Assembly (NCBI GenBank): GCA_028708575.1 | Contig: JAQVYQ010000004.1 | Coordinates: forward strand, 1-55,734 | Source of the DNA: Tissierellia bacterium | Lineage (GTDB): Bacteria > Bacillota > Clostridia > Tissierellales > Tissierellaceae | Reading direction: 5' to 3' | Length of the DNA stretch: 55,734 bases | Program-made: the position numbers and the translations under genes | The notes under the pieces: model-generated | What the model saw: the letters and a program-made list of their open reading frames with translations, nothing else | What the model was told of the DNA's origin: nothing | The model's database searches: none | In this document: piece after piece, positions 26,712 through 37,225 of the stretch | How positions within the stretch are numbered: the first letter of the stretch is position 1 | Layout of the letters: each line of letters begins with the position of its first letter

Positions 26712-26990
26712 TTATTTATTAACTCTTTCTTTTAAAGCTTTACCTGCTTTAAATACAGGAGCTTTTGATGCTGGAATTTGAATAACTTCTTCAGGATTTC
26801 TAGGATTTCTACCTTCTCTTGCTTTTCTATCTCTAACTTCAAATGTCCCAAATCCAACTAATTGAACTTTTTCACCTTTTTCTAATGTCTCTTCAACAGA
26901 TTTGATAAATCCGTTCAATGCTGCTTCTGCATCCTTCTTAGTTAAGTTTGATTTTTCTGCTATGCTTGTTATTAATTCTGCTTTGTTCAT
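26712..26990 (-). CDS. hup: DNA-binding protein HU
   Basis: A 92-residue nucleoid protein. MNKAELITSIAEKSNLTKKD opens the helical dimerisation part, and GFGTFEVRDRKAREGRNPRN is the beta-arm with the intercalating Pro region. The ATG follows GGAGGAA. Own terminator and strong site suggest high expression. It is inserted between mazG and rqcP, as in many Clostridia. Confidence 0.97.
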   Translation of the reverse strand: MNKAELITSIAEKSNLTKKDAEAALNGFIKSVEETLEKGEKVQLVGFGTFEVRDRKAREGRNPRNPEEVIQIPASKAPVFKAGKALKERVNK

Positions 26991-27060
26991 AATAAATTCC
27001 TCCTCTTAATTGTTCTTTAGTAAATATATTATAATATTAAAACCCAAATATAAATAAGTA

Positions 27061-28518
27061 CTATAATGATGATTTTTTAGCATTATCCCAGAGAATACTC
27101 ATCTCTTCCAATGTCATGTCTTTCAATTCTTTACCCATTTCAACTGACTTACACTCCATAAACTCTAATCTATTAATGAACTTATGAATTGTCCTATTCA
27201 ATGCCACTTCTGGGTTAACATTCAGAAATCTTGAAAAATTTACTACGGCAAATAACAAATCACCAATTTCTTCTTCAACACGTTTGTCGTCCTTCCCATA
27301 TTGCTTGAAAGCATCTAGAACTTCTTCAAATTCTTCAGATACTTTATCAATTGGCCCATTGATATCATCCCAATCAAAACCTATTTCAGCAGCTTTATCC
27401 TGAACTTTAAAACTTGCCATCAATGCAGGAAACTTTGGAATATCATTAAGTCTATCAGCTAAAGTTTTTAAGTTTTTGCTTCTATATTTTATCTCATTCC
27501 AATTATATACTACTTCCTCAGATTTTTCCACATTTTTTTGCAAAAAAACGTGAGGATGTCGCAAAATTAACTTATTCCCCAAAGATGATGTCACTTCTAT
27601 AGGATTAAACTCGCCTTCCTCGTAGGCTATTTGGCTATGAAATACAACTTGCAGTAGCACATCACCTAATTCTTCAACAAGATTATCTATGTCTTCATTG
27701 TCAATAGCATCAACTGCCTCATATGCTTCTTCAATCATTGTCCTTCTTAAAGACTCATGCGTTTGTTCAATATCCCAAGGGCAACCATCATTACTCCTTA
27801 ATAATCTCATTATACCCATAATATCATTGAAATCAAAGGTTTTTTTATCTTTTTTTCCTATTTTTGGAACAAAGATACTAGTTAGGGCTCCAACATTTGG
27901 ATTATGATCAAGCTCAAACACTGGAATTTTCAACACTTGTTCCTGATTCTTAACTCCACCACTATGAATCAACCAAGCAGTATAATTATCCCCATAAATC
28001 TCTGATAATATGATTTTAACTTCGCTTATTATCCTTTCATTATAAACTTGTGTAATTATCATATCAACATTAATATCTACATTAAGCCTGTCAAAAACTG
28101 CGCCATCAACTATCTTTAGTCCATTAACAGGATCTCTTCCTACAATTTCTATTAGAGGTTCAATAAAACTCATACCAGAAACTATTTCTATATCTAAATC
28201 TTGTTCTAATAATAATTCCACTGTTTTTTCTGCAACCATAGGATTACCTGGAACATAATAATTTATTTCTTCAGCTTTAGATGCTTCGTCTCTTAGCTCT
28301 TGAACAATTTTTTTATATACATCTGCAAAATTATCTTCAGAATCGTATATGTAATCATAGCTTTTGTATTCAATATTATGATCCTTAAAATAATTGACTG
28401 TTGGATGCTTTTCTGTTCTTAAAAAGTTTTTATGACCACTATTTATTCTATTGATTGCTCCAAGAGTTAGGGCATCTTCATTACCTGGACCAAGTCCAAT
28501 AATATAAATCTTTCCCAT
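27061..28518 (-). CDS. mazG: tetrapyrrole-methylase-like / MazG pyrophosphohydrolase fusion (YabN)
   Basis: 485 residues. The N-terminal domain (IYIIGLGPGNEDALTLGAIN, YYVPGNPMVAEKTVELLL) has the SAM-methylase fold but no proven substrate. The C-terminal MazG domain begins at about residue 238 (LRSNDGCPWDIEQTHESL) and carries the metal-binding EEAYEAVDAI and EELGDVLLQVV helices, with a second MazG-like repeat after 380 (EEIGDLLFAVVNFSR). MazG hydrolyses NTPs and dNTPs, a house-cleaning role. The ATG follows AAAGGAG. Confidence 0.94.
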   Translation of the reverse strand: MGKIYIIGLGPGNEDALTLGAINRINSGHKNFLRTEKHPTVNYFKDHNIEYKSYDYIYDSEDNFADVYKKIVQELRDEASKAEEINYYVPGNPMVAEKTVELLLEQDLDIEIVSGMSFIEPLIEIVGRDPVNGLKIVDGAVFDRLNVDINVDMIITQVYNERIISEVKIILSEIYGDNYTAWLIHSGGVKNQEQVLKIPVFELDHNPNVGALTSIFVPKIGKKDKKTFDFNDIMGIMRLLRSNDGCPWDIEQTHESLRRTMIEEAYEAVDAIDNEDIDNLVEELGDVLLQVVFHSQIAYEEGEFNPIEVTSSLGNKLILRHPHVFLQKNVEKSEEVVYNWNEIKYRSKNLKTLADRLNDIPKFPALMASFKVQDKAAEIGFDWDDINGPIDKVSEEFEEVLDAFKQYGKDDKRVEEEIGDLLFAVVNFSRFLNVNPEVALNRTIHKFINRLEFMECKSVEMGKELKDMTLEEMSILWDNAKKSSL

Positions 28519-28534
28519 ACCATTCTCCTTTGTT

Positions 28535-30145
28535 TTACTTAAGAATTTTATATCTCTTTAGTTTTCTAAAAACCTTATCTCCATTTGGAATAAGTTTGAA
28601 ATCATCCTCATCTAATGTACCTGTTAAAACCAGTAATATTGCATAAGATAGGACCCCAATAAATACTGCAACTATAGTTGCAAGTTTTTTGCCTATTATA
28701 CTATCAAGTATAATATATCCTAATCTAGTAATAATAGCCATACCAACTGCTGAAAATAAAGGTTTAAACAAAATATATTTATAATTTATCTTAGCCCTTG
28801 TAATTCTTAATACACTAATGAAATCCAATATCGCAGCAATTGCATATGCAGCAACTGTACTAATTGCAGCACCCTTAACGTTTATACTTGGAATAGCGGT
28901 TAAAGTGTAGGTTAAGATTACTTTAACTATTGCACCAATAGCAAGATTCCTTACAGGTATAGAAGCTTTGCCTAACCCTTGAAGTACTGCGGTTAATGTT
29001 TGAACTGACATTAGAAACACAACTCCGATTGATAAATATGCTAGAATTTCGCCTGTACTAATAATAGTTTCCGCCGTATTACTAAAATACAGTAAATCAA
29101 TTATTGGTGTTGATAAAACAAACAATCCTAAAGCACATGGAAATCCAATAAGCAATGTCATCCTTACACCAGATGATAATAAGTCTTTTATTTCTTTACT
29201 TGCATGCCTTGCATAAGCATCTGATATAGAAGGAACCATACTCATAGAAATAGCTATTGAAAACAATTGAGGTAAATTAATTAATGTCTGAGCCATGCCT
29301 TTTAGTTGACCATAAAGTTCATTTGCATAAGCTTCAGTATATCCAATAAATTGAAGCCTTTTTAATACTAGAGATGCATCTATAGTGTCCATAATAGGTG
29401 CTATAGCAGATCCTATAGTTATTGGTATAGCAATTAAAACTAAATCCATAATAATATTTTTAACTGAATACTCTACATCTATTGTACTTTGTTTAATCCT
29501 TGTAGTAATTTTTTTTCTATTCCTAGTATAAATAATAACCATAGTTAAGGCTCCAGCCATTCCACCAGCTGAAGCACCAAAAGAAGCCCCTCCTGCTGCA
29601 ATTGGTTTACCATATTCTAGTAATAGTAAGGTCAATGACAAACCTATTATTACTCTAAGTAGTTGCTCACTGATTTGTGAAACTGCAGTTGGTACCATAT
29701 TTTTGCTACCTTGAAAAAAACCTCTAAAAGCAGCCATTATAGGAACAAATACTAAGGCTGGCACCATTGCCAACAATGCATAATATGCATTTGAATTTCC
29801 TATATAGTCAACTATTGGTTTTGCTCCATATGTTAAAAACAAAGCTGATAATAATCCACCAATGGACAATCCAACTAGTGAAACTTTGAACACTTTATGA
29901 GCATTCCTGTAATCTCCTAGGGCGTTTCTTTCTGAAACTAGCTTTGCTATAGCTACAGGAAATCCTGCATTTGATAAAGTTAAGAGCAAATTATAAATTG
30001 GGTATGCAGTTTGATAATACCCCATACCTTCTGGTTTTATTATATTCGATAATGGTATCCTATAAATCGCACCTAAAATCTTAACAATTATTCCAGCTAT
30101 ACTAAGTATAGCAGCACCCCTTAAAAACTTATTGTCCTTAGACAT
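28535..30145 (-). CDS. polysaccharide-biosynthesis/MurJ-superfamily flippase (YabM/SpoVB-like)
   Basis: A 536-residue integral membrane protein with about 14 helices of the MOP superfamily. The N-terminus FLRGAAILSIAGIIVKILGAIYRIPLSNII is typical of the SpoVB/YabM branch (shown here split: positions 7-20 and 21-36). FRGFFQGSKNMVPTAVSQI and QTLTAVLQGLGKASIPV are also conserved. It may flip lipid-linked cell wall precursors, possibly for the spore cortex; substrate is unproven. The position between spoVT and mazG equals B. subtilis yabM. The ATG follows GGAGGGG. Confidence 0.88.
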   Translation of the reverse strand: MSKDNKFLRGAAILSIAGIIVKILGAIYRIPLSNIIKPEGMGYYQTAYPIYNLLLTLSNAGFPVAIAKLVSERNALGDYRNAHKVFKVSLVGLSIGGLLSALFLTYGAKPIVDYIGNSNAYYALLAMVPALVFVPIMAAFRGFFQGSKNMVPTAVSQISEQLLRVIIGLSLTLLLLEYGKPIAAGGASFGASAGGMAGALTMVIIYTRNRKKITTRIKQSTIDVEYSVKNIIMDLVLIAIPITIGSAIAPIMDTIDASLVLKRLQFIGYTEAYANELYGQLKGMAQTLINLPQLFSIAISMSMVPSISDAYARHASKEIKDLLSSGVRMTLLIGFPCALGLFVLSTPIIDLLYFSNTAETIISTGEILAYLSIGVVFLMSVQTLTAVLQGLGKASIPVRNLAIGAIVKVILTYTLTAIPSINVKGAAISTVAAYAIAAILDFISVLRITRAKINYKYILFKPLFSAVGMAIITRLGYIILDSIIGKKLATIVAVFIGVLSYAILLVLTGTLDEDDFKLIPNGDKVFRKLKRYKILK

Positions 30146-30262
30146 AGGGACCCCTCCTACTTCTCATCTCATTTATTCTCATCAATACATTATATCAAAG
30201 GAATTTAACTATTACTACTTAATACTATATTAAATTAATCAAATTTCATAAATAGTCTTCAT

Positions 30263-30290
30263 AAAAAAACCTACCCTTTCGGGTAGGCTT
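30263..30290 (-). terminator. terminator of spoVT
   Basis: Minus strand: CCTACCC, GAAA tetraloop, GGGTAGG, TTTTTTT. It starts three bases after the spoVT stop. Confidence 0.9.
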
Positions 30291-30842
30291 CTAGTTTCCC
30301 ATCTGTTTTGATAAAAACCCAGCTGCAGTCTCAATTAATTTAATCTCAATATCTCCCATTTTAGCACTTTCATCCTTAGATAATAACATTACTGAACCAA
30401 TAGGATCACCTTGCATTACAATAGGTGTAATAACCTGGGCTGCATATTCACTTTCGTCTTCATCTTCATAATAAATCTTTATAGGTTTATTACTTCCATC
30501 CGTTGTATAAGTATTTCTATTCTCTATTACTCTCTCTAAATCTGGGCTAACTCTTTTTTCTTTATACTCCTTCTTTGAACCTCCTGCTATAGCAATTATT
30601 GTATCCCTATCTGAAATCAAAGCTATATGACCTGAATTATCAAATAATGCCTCACAATATTCATTGGCAAATTCATTAAGTTCTCCAATTGGTGAATACT
30701 TCTTTAATATAACCTGCCCTTCTCTATCAGTAAATATCTCCAAAGGATCTCCTTCCTTAATTCTAAGGGTCCGTCTAATTTCTTTAGGAATTACCACTCT
30801 GCCTAGATCATCTATTCGTCTAACAATACCTGTGGCTTTCAA
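30291..30842 (-). CDS. spoVT: stage V sporulation protein T
   Basis: A 183-residue transcription factor that modulates sigma-G genes in the forespore. The N-terminal AbrB-type swapped-hairpin domain is MKATGIVRRIDDLGRVVIPK to about residue 50. The C-terminal GAF domain runs from about 55 to the end. The start is TTG preceded by GGAGG. It is monocistronic with its own terminator. Confidence 0.97.
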   Translation of the reverse strand: MKATGIVRRIDDLGRVVIPKEIRRTLRIKEGDPLEIFTDREGQVILKKYSPIGELNEFANEYCEALFDNSGHIALISDRDTIIAIAGGSKKEYKEKRVSPDLERVIENRNTYTTDGSNKPIKIYYEDEDESEYAAQVITPIVMQGDPIGSVMLLSKDESAKMGDIEIKLIETAAGFLSKQMGN

Positions 30843-30907
30843 ATTTTCTTACCTCCTTAACTTTGTTAGTAAACTTATTATTTTACTAATTAAGAAAATT
30901 TATGCAT

Positions 30908-31020
30908 CTTGACCTAACCCAATTTGTCGAACAGTTTTTTTCAACAAATTTATGAAGGTCAGATGCTGCAAATTCCCAAATTATATAAGCCTAGCTGCAA
31001 ACAAATTGGTGAATTCGGCA
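30908..31020. repeat. dispersed intergenic repeat, GACCTA family (copy 4, inverted)
   Basis: Begins TTGACCTAACCCAATTTG, the reverse complement of the end of copy 2 (CAAATTGGGTTAGGTCAA). An internal AAGGTCAG and CAAATT arms follow. It fills most of the gap between prsA and spoVT; nothing else is seen there but the prsA terminator. Confidence 0.6.
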
Positions 31021-31085
31021 CATGATTGTTATGGATAAATAATCTTATTAAAACCCAACCAATTTGTGCATAAAAGAACAGTCTC

Positions 31086-31133
31086 GGGTTGGAAAAAGGC
31101 TAAAAGGGAATCAACCACTTTTAGCCTTTTTTG
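31086..31133 (-). terminator. terminator of prsA
   Basis: Minus strand: AAAAAGGCTAAAAG pairs perfectly with CTTTTAGCCTTTTT around an 11-nt loop. It lies 10 bp after the stop. Confidence 0.9.
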
Positions 31134-31142
31134 TCTATTATC

Positions 31143-32069
31143 TTAATATTTCTCTACCTTAGCATCGTTTCTTAATTGTTGAACCATATTTACATAACTT
31201 TGTTCTTCTAGTATTTTTATTATTTCTTCTTCAAGTTCTTCAAAAGTATCCAATCTTTCTGCAACTCTTATGATATGATACCCTACTTCTGTCTTTACTA
31301 AATCACTAGTTTCTCCTTCTTTTAAAGCAAAGGTAGCATCTTCAAATTCTGGAATCATTGCGCCTTTGCCAAAGTATTCTAAATCCCCACCTTGTAAAGC
31401 AGACACGCTATCAAGGGAGTTTTCTATAGCAAGGGTTGCAAAATCCTGTCCATTCTTTAATTTTTTAAGAATTTCATTTCCTTCCTCTTCTGTTCCTACT
31501 AAAATATGACTAGCTCTTATAATAGTCATTGCATCTTTATTTTCTTCAAAATATTCCTTTGCTTCTTCTTGAGAAATATTTACACCTTCCAAATAATTTT
31601 GTTTGTGTTTTTGTACTAAAATTTCTTTTCCCATATTGGTCTCAATATATTCTTTAGAAATGTCATTGCTAGCTAAAAATTCATTGAAAGCATCTTCTCC
31701 ACCCATATTTTTAATATATAATTCTATGTTTTGTGCTATTTCTTCATCTGTAACCACAATATTCATGGCTTCAGCTTCTTGAGATACTATCTTTTCTGTA
31801 ATTAGTTTTTCTAATATATCTTCCTTAAGGGTATCATCAAAAGTCTTTCCATCAGAACCAACTTGATCAAGTGCGTCTTCACCTAATTGTTTTTCGAACA
31901 TTGTCCTATAAACTTTATAGTCTGTATCAAACTCTTCTTGTCTTATTCCTTGTCCATCAACTGTAGCCACCATACCTTCTACATTTTTCTGAGAACAAGC
32001 TGCAATTGACAATGACAATATAATAATGGCCAAAAGGAAAAACCATTTTTTACTATTAAAATTTTTCAA
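31143..32069 (-). CDS. prsA: PrsA-like foldase lipoprotein (parvulin PPIase)
   Basis: 308 residues. The N-terminal signal peptide ends in a lipobox SIAAC (Cys at about 25), so it is a lipoprotein on the outer face of the membrane. A SurA-type chaperone region follows. The parvulin domain (about 190-285) begins RASHILVGTEEEGNEIL and has GGDLEYFGKGAMIPEFEDA and EVGYHIIRV. It folds exported proteins. I choose TTG 32069 because GAGGGG lies nine bases upstream; the ATG at 32078 touches that site. It follows mfd by about 30 bp. Confidence 0.9.
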   Translation of the reverse strand: MKNFNSKKWFFLLAIIILSLSIAACSQKNVEGMVATVDGQGIRQEEFDTDYKVYRTMFEKQLGEDALDQVGSDGKTFDDTLKEDILEKLITEKIVSQEAEAMNIVVTDEEIAQNIELYIKNMGGEDAFNEFLASNDISKEYIETNMGKEILVQKHKQNYLEGVNISQEEAKEYFEENKDAMTIIRASHILVGTEEEGNEILKKLKNGQDFATLAIENSLDSVSALQGGDLEYFGKGAMIPEFEDATFALKEGETSDLVKTEVGYHIIRVAERLDTFEELEEEIIKILEEQSYVNMVQQLRNDAKVEKY

Positions 32070-32098
32070 GTATAACATCCCCTCATAATCAACTACAT

Positions 32099-35000
32099 TT
32101 ATTGTACCTTACTTTGCTCATTTAAAAAAGTACTAATTTTTTCTATAAAGTCTCTTAAATCATCTAATGAATTTTTAAACTTAAATAAAAAATATGGATT
32201 TTTAGATAAATCAAAAGAGATATTCTTTTTATATTCATCAGATAAATATTGTATTAACTCCAAGGAAAGCCTATCCGTAGATGCAAATTCAATTTTAATA
32301 TCCTTATCCCTTTCTAAGATGTTCTTGATATCAATTTTACTTGATAAAGCTCTAATATAAGAAATATCCATTAGATTACCTACTTCAATTGGTGGATCAC
32401 CAAATCTATCAATAAGCTCATCTAATAGTTCACTGTAATCATCCATATTTTCAACTGAAGATATTTTTTTATAAATTTCTATTTTTTGTTCTTCATCAGC
32501 AATATATCGCTTTGGTATAAATCCGTCTACTTTAAGATCAATAGTTGTTTCAACATCTATAACTACATCTTTACCCTTTAATCTGTTAACTGCTTGGCTT
32601 AAATACTTTACATACAAATCATAACCTATTGATTCCATATGTCCATGCTGTGAGTGACCCATTAGATTACCTGCACCTCTAATTTCAAGATCTCTCATGG
32701 CTATTTTATAACCAGAGCCAAATTCAGTAAATTCCTTTATTGCTCTTAATCTCTTTTCTGCAATTTCAGGTAATATTTTATCTCTTTCATAAGTAAAATA
32801 GCCATATGCCACTCTATTAGATCTACCTACTCTACCCCTTAATTGGTAAAGCTGTGAAAGCCCCATTCTATCAGCATTATATACAATAATAGTATTAACA
32901 TTAGGTAAATCTAGCCCTGTTTCTATTATGGTTGTACAAATAAGGACATCTTGCTCTTTATTCATAAAATTAACCATAACCTTCTCCAGTTGTCTTTCAG
33001 GCATCTGGCCATGACCAACTGCAATAGAAACTTCTGGTACAAGCTGGCCAAGCTTTAAAGCAATTTTGTCTATAGTTTCAACACGATTATAAACAAAATA
33101 AACCTGTCCACCCCTACCTACCTCTTTAAGTATAGCATCCCTTATCATCTGTTCATTAAATTCAACAACATAGGTCTGTATAGGATATCTTTCCTCTGGT
33201 GGAGCTTCTATTAAAGACATATCCCTTATTCCAACTAAAGACATATGTAAGGTTCTAGGAATAGGAGTAGCCGTTAGTGTAAGCACATCAACATTTTCCT
33301 TTATCTTCTTTAATGTCTCTTTATGTTTTACACCAAATCTTTGTTCCTCATCAATAATCAACAATCCTAAATCTTTAAAAACAATATCCTTTGATAATAG
33401 CCTATGGGTTCCAACAACCATATCAACAATTCCTTTTCTGAGACCTTCAATAGATGATTTTTGTTCACCAGCACTTCTAAACCTACTTAGCAAGGCAACT
33501 TTAATAGGAAAGTTTGCAAATCTATCCATAATAGTATTGTAATGTTGTTGAGCCAATATAGTAGTAGGGACCAAGAATGCTACCTGCTTCCCATCAACAA
33601 GAGCCTTAAATGCAGCTCTTAATGCTACTTCTGTCTTACCATAACCAACATCTCCGCAAAGAAGTCTATCCATAGGCTTAGATTTTTCCATATCTTCTTT
33701 AATCTCTTCAACAGAACGAAGTTGCCCTTCTGTTTCTTCATAGGAAAATAAATCTTCAAACTGTCTTTGCCATGGTGTATCAGGGCTAAAAGCATAACCT
33801 TTTAAGTTCTCTCTCTTTGCATAAAGCTCAACCAAATCATAAGCCATTTCTTCAACAGCTATTTTTGCCTTTGTCTTAGCCTTTGACCATTCAGCACCAC
33901 TTAATTTATTTACCTTTGGCTTAGCATCTGAACCTATATACTTTTGAATCATATTCATCTGGTCTATTGGCAAGTATAGCTTGTCTTTACCTTTATATTG
34001 GATTGCTAAAAAATCTTTCTTTACTCCTTGAATATCTAACTGTATAACACCTTCATACTGACCTATACCGTAATTTTCATGGACTACAAAATCACCTATA
34101 CTTAGATCAGTTATATTTATTTGCTTACCCTTAGATTTCTTCTTTTTCTTTAAAAACCTATTTTTACCTGCGCCAAAAATTTCTTTATCACTTATGATAA
34201 CAAGTTTTATACCTAGATATTCAAACCCACCTTTTAAACTACCTGGTGTTATAAATATTTGGCTTGACTTAATATCAGTATTTCTATCTGCAAAAAAACT
34301 TGTTTCGATTCCCATATCTCTTAAATTCGTCTGTAATCTAAATCCTCTTTCTTCAGTACCAGAGAGAATAATTATCTTATATCCCCTATATCTATAATGG
34401 ATTAAATCATCTTTCAATAGTTCCATATTTGAATGATAAGATGTCATTGACTTAGAAGTAAAATTCACAATTGACATTGGTTTAAAATTAGAGTCTTGCT
34501 TCAATAGACTGCTATTTATTATACATTGCTTTTCCTTTATTCTAGGCAGTAGATTTCTGTATTCTGAATATAAATTTACATGACTTGGAAGAACTTCACC
34601 TATTTCTAAGAGGTCCTTAAATTTGAAATCAAAATCTTCTTTAAAGTTCTTTGCACTTTTCTCTACTCTCTTGGATTCATCAATTAGGATTAGTAAATCA
34701 TCACTAAAATAACTTATAAGATTATCTAAATATTCCTCAGGTATATATGGAATTATTAAATCTCTATTTGCCATATACATATTTTCATTTAATAATTCAA
34801 TATACTTTGAAAACTTCTCACCAGATGTTTTTACAATTTCATCACTGGCTTTTTTAGATATACGACCTTTAATATCTTTTTCCAAATTTTTTATTATTTG
34901 ATCTTTATAGTGATCAACTATTAGAATTTCTTTAACTGGTAGAATATTAACATATTTTTCTTTATCTATAGATCTTTGTGTTAACAAATCAAAAGTTCTT

Positions 35001-35611
35001 ATAGAATCTACCTCAGTATCAAATAATTCTATTCTATAAGGATTAGCACTATTTGGAGGGAAAAAATCTATTATTCCTCCTCTTATACTAAATTGACCTA
35101 TGCCTTCAACCATAGGCACTCTTTCATAACCTGCACTTACAAAGGTAGATATAGCTATTTCTAAATCTACATCTTTTCCATATTCAAACACAAAAGTATA
35201 TTCCTTAAACATTTTTGGCGTTGGAATTTTGTCAAGCAATGCACTTATTGGACAAATTACAATTAAATTTTCATTATTCACAAGCCTGGATATTATATTT
35301 AATCTCTCTATTGATCTCTCAAAACTTACAGCATCAACATCATAGTATAATACCTCTCTTTTAGGAAAGAGTACTACATCAGAAAATCCCAAATTTATAA
35401 TATCATCATATAACCTCTTACCTTTTATTTCATCATATGTTATTAACAAGATCGGTCTAGCTGTATGCTGTTTTAAAGCATACGAAAAATGCCCCAAATT
35501 CTCATCTATGACACCATAGGTGGAAATTGGAGTTGTATTATTCTTTATATCACTTAAAAGCTTATTATATGAATCTAAGCTTTTAAGCGGATCTATTAAA
35601 AAATCATTCAT
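32099..35611 (-). CDS. mfd: transcription-repair coupling factor Mfd
   Basis: A 1170-residue translocase that removes stalled RNA polymerase and recruits UvrA. The N-terminal UvrB-like domains lack ATPase motifs. The RNA-polymerase-interacting domain starts about 500 (IGDFVVHENYGIGQYEG). The helicase core has LLCGDVGYGKTEVALRAA and LLIIDEEQRFGVKHKE, then GRVGRSNRVAYGYF and RAIKEFTEFGSGYKIAMRD. The C-terminal TRCF domain closes the protein. ATG 35611 follows AAGGAG at good distance; a longer frame to 35632 has no such site. It follows pth. Confidence 0.97.
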   Translation of the reverse strand: MNDFLIDPLKSLDSYNKLLSDIKNNTTPISTYGVIDENLGHFSYALKQHTARPILLITYDEIKGKRLYDDIINLGFSDVVLFPKREVLYYDVDAVSFERSIERLNIISRLVNNENLIVICPISALLDKIPTPKMFKEYTFVFEYGKDVDLEIAISTFVSAGYERVPMVEGIGQFSIRGGIIDFFPPNSANPYRIELFDTEVDSIRTFDLLTQRSIDKEKYVNILPVKEILIVDHYKDQIIKNLEKDIKGRISKKASDEIVKTSGEKFSKYIELLNENMYMANRDLIIPYIPEEYLDNLISYFSDDLLILIDESKRVEKSAKNFKEDFDFKFKDLLEIGEVLPSHVNLYSEYRNLLPRIKEKQCIINSSLLKQDSNFKPMSIVNFTSKSMTSYHSNMELLKDDLIHYRYRGYKIIILSGTEERGFRLQTNLRDMGIETSFFADRNTDIKSSQIFITPGSLKGGFEYLGIKLVIISDKEIFGAGKNRFLKKKKKSKGKQINITDLSIGDFVVHENYGIGQYEGVIQLDIQGVKKDFLAIQYKGKDKLYLPIDQMNMIQKYIGSDAKPKVNKLSGAEWSKAKTKAKIAVEEMAYDLVELYAKRENLKGYAFSPDTPWQRQFEDLFSYEETEGQLRSVEEIKEDMEKSKPMDRLLCGDVGYGKTEVALRAAFKALVDGKQVAFLVPTTILAQQHYNTIMDRFANFPIKVALLSRFRSAGEQKSSIEGLRKGIVDMVVGTHRLLSKDIVFKDLGLLIIDEEQRFGVKHKETLKKIKENVDVLTLTATPIPRTLHMSLVGIRDMSLIEAPPEERYPIQTYVVEFNEQMIRDAILKEVGRGGQVYFVYNRVETIDKIALKLGQLVPEVSIAVGHGQMPERQLEKVMVNFMNKEQDVLICTTIIETGLDLPNVNTIIVYNADRMGLSQLYQLRGRVGRSNRVAYGYFTYERDKILPEIAEKRLRAIKEFTEFGSGYKIAMRDLEIRGAGNLMGHSQHGHMESIGYDLYVKYLSQAVNRLKGKDVVIDVETTIDLKVDGFIPKRYIADEEQKIEIYKKISSVENMDDYSELLDELIDRFGDPPIEVGNLMDISYIRALSSKIDIKNILERDKDIKIEFASTDRLSLELIQYLSDEYKKNISFDLSKNPYFLFKFKNSLDDLRDFIEKISTFLNEQSKVQ

Positions 35612-35647
35612 ATAGATACTCCTTATTCTCAACTAAACAACATACAA

Positions 35648-35685
35648 AAACACCCTAAGCCCAGATTTAATCCTGGGCTTTGTTC
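35648..35685 (-). terminator. terminator overlapping the end of pth
   Basis: Minus strand: AAGCCCAG, GATTAAAT loop, CTGGGCTT, then AGGGTGTTTTTG. The stop codon TAA of pth lies in the loop. Spacing to the T-run makes it moderate. Confidence 0.6.
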
Positions 35686-36245
35686 TTTATATTGAATTTA
35701 TTCATCGCTATGTTTATATCTTCTTTAATAATAGTTTCTACTGCTTCAGCTGCACTTATTAATGCATCCTCAATATCAGCTTGTTCATCTTTTGAAAATC
35801 TGCTTAAGACAAAATCTGCTAAATCTTGATTTTCATATTTTTTACCTATGCCAATTTTCACTCTAGGAAATTCATCACTTTGTATATGATATATTACTGA
35901 TTTTAAACCATTATGTGATCCAGAACTACCTTTAGCCTTAACACGTACAGTAGCAAAATCAATATCTACATCATCAACTATTACAATTATATTCTCCACA
36001 GGTACTTTGTAGAACTGAACTATTTCCCTTGCGCAGATTCCACTATTATTCATAAAGGTTTGAGGCTTAACTAAGATGACCTTTTCAGAACCAATCTTAC
36101 CTTCACCAAAAACTGCTTTAAATTTTATTTTATTTATAGCAATATTATATTTCTTTGAAAGGATGTCAATAGTATTAAAACCTGCATTGTGTCTCGTATT
36201 AGCATAATCCTTTCCAGGATTTCCTAATCCTATAACAAGAAACAA
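35667..36245 (-). CDS. pth: peptidyl-tRNA hydrolase
   Basis: A 192-residue enzyme that recycles peptidyl-tRNA released from ribosomes (spoVC in B. subtilis). The family start FLVIGLGNPGKDYANTRHN holds the catalytic His19. KPQTFMNNSG, VDDVDIDFATVRVKAKGSSG and HNGLKSVI follow. The start is TTG after GGAGGAG. It is 11 bp downstream of prs, the conserved order. Confidence 0.97.
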   Translation of the reverse strand: MFLVIGLGNPGKDYANTRHNAGFNTIDILSKKYNIAINKIKFKAVFGEGKIGSEKVILVKPQTFMNNSGICAREIVQFYKVPVENIIVIVDDVDIDFATVRVKAKGSSGSHNGLKSVIYHIQSDEFPRVKIGIGKKYENQDLADFVLSRFSKDEQADIEDALISAAEAVETIIKEDINIAMNKFNIKNKAQD

Positions 36246-36256
36246 TTTATCTCCTC

Positions 36257-37204
36257 CTATTCAAAAATAGTACTTACTGATGCACTATTATTTATATTTC
36301 TTACTGCCTTTGCAAATAATGGTGCAACACTAACTACTTTAATCTTATAATTTTTGCATTCTTCTTCTAAACGAATTGTATCAGTGATAATAAATTCTTC
36401 AAGTTCTGAATTGCAAATTCTACCTAGTGCAGGTCCTGACAAGACTCCATGAGTAGCACATCCATAAACTTTTTTAGCACCAAAACTTTTCAATACACTA
36501 GCAGCCTTTACAATAGTACCAGCAGTGTCTATTATATCATCTACAATAATTGCATTTTTACCTTTTATATCACCTATTATGTTCATAACTTCAGACTCAT
36601 TTGGCTTTGGTCTTCTTTTCTCAATTATTGCTATTGGTAAATCTAAAATATTAGCAAAAATTCTAGCTCTTGTAACCCCACCTAAATCAGGAGAAACTAC
36701 AACAGAATCAGTTCCTTTTAAAAATGTAAAGTAATCGGCCAATCTTGGTATTGCAGATAAATGATCTACTGGAATATCAAAATACCCTTGAATTTGGCCT
36801 GCATGTAAATCCATTGTTACAACTCTATCAGCACCAGCGGTGTGTAATAAATCTGCTACTAGTTTAGCTGTAATCGGTTCTCTAGGCTTAGTTTTTCTAT
36901 CTTGTCTTGCATATCCATAATATGGTATAACAGCGTTAATTCTTCCTGCAGAAGCTCTCTTACATGCATCGATCATGATTAATAATTCCATTAAATTATC
37001 ATTTACAGGAGAATGTGTTGGTTGAATTATAAAAACATCGCAACCTCTAACTGTTTCATCTATAGCAACATTTATTTCACCATCACTAAAATGAGCTACA
37101 ACACATTTACCAACTTTAATTTGTAATTCTTCACATACCTTTTCAACAAAATCTTTATTGGCATTACCTGTAAATACTTTTATATCCCCAAAACACTGGT
37201 TCAT
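36257..37204 (-). CDS. prs: ribose-phosphate pyrophosphokinase
   Basis: A 315-residue enzyme making PRPP from ribose 5-phosphate and ATP, for nucleotides, His and Trp. [18 protein letters not shown] opens the N-terminal half. [17 protein letters not shown] is the flexible/catalytic loop, [17 protein letters not shown] the family signature and [16 protein letters not shown] the PRPP loop (about 221-236). The ATG follows AAGGAGG. It is 21 bp after glmU. Confidence 0.97.
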   Translation of the reverse strand: MNQCFGDIKVFTGNANKDFVEKVCEELQIKVGKCVVAHFSDGEINVAIDETVRGCDVFIIQPTHSPVNDNLMELLIMIDACKRASAGRINAVIPYYGYARQDRKTKPREPITAKLVADLLHTAGADRVVTMDLHAGQIQGYFDIPVDHLSAIPRLADYFTFLKGTDSVVVSPDLGGVTRARIFANILDLPIAIIEKRRPKPNESEVMNIIGDIKGKNAIIVDDIIDTAGTIVKAASVLKSFGAKKVYGCATHGVLSGPALGRICNSELEEFIITDTIRLEEECKNYKIKVVSVAPLFAKAVRNINNSASVSTIFE

Positions 37205-37225
37205 TTGAGTTTCCTCCTTGAATTT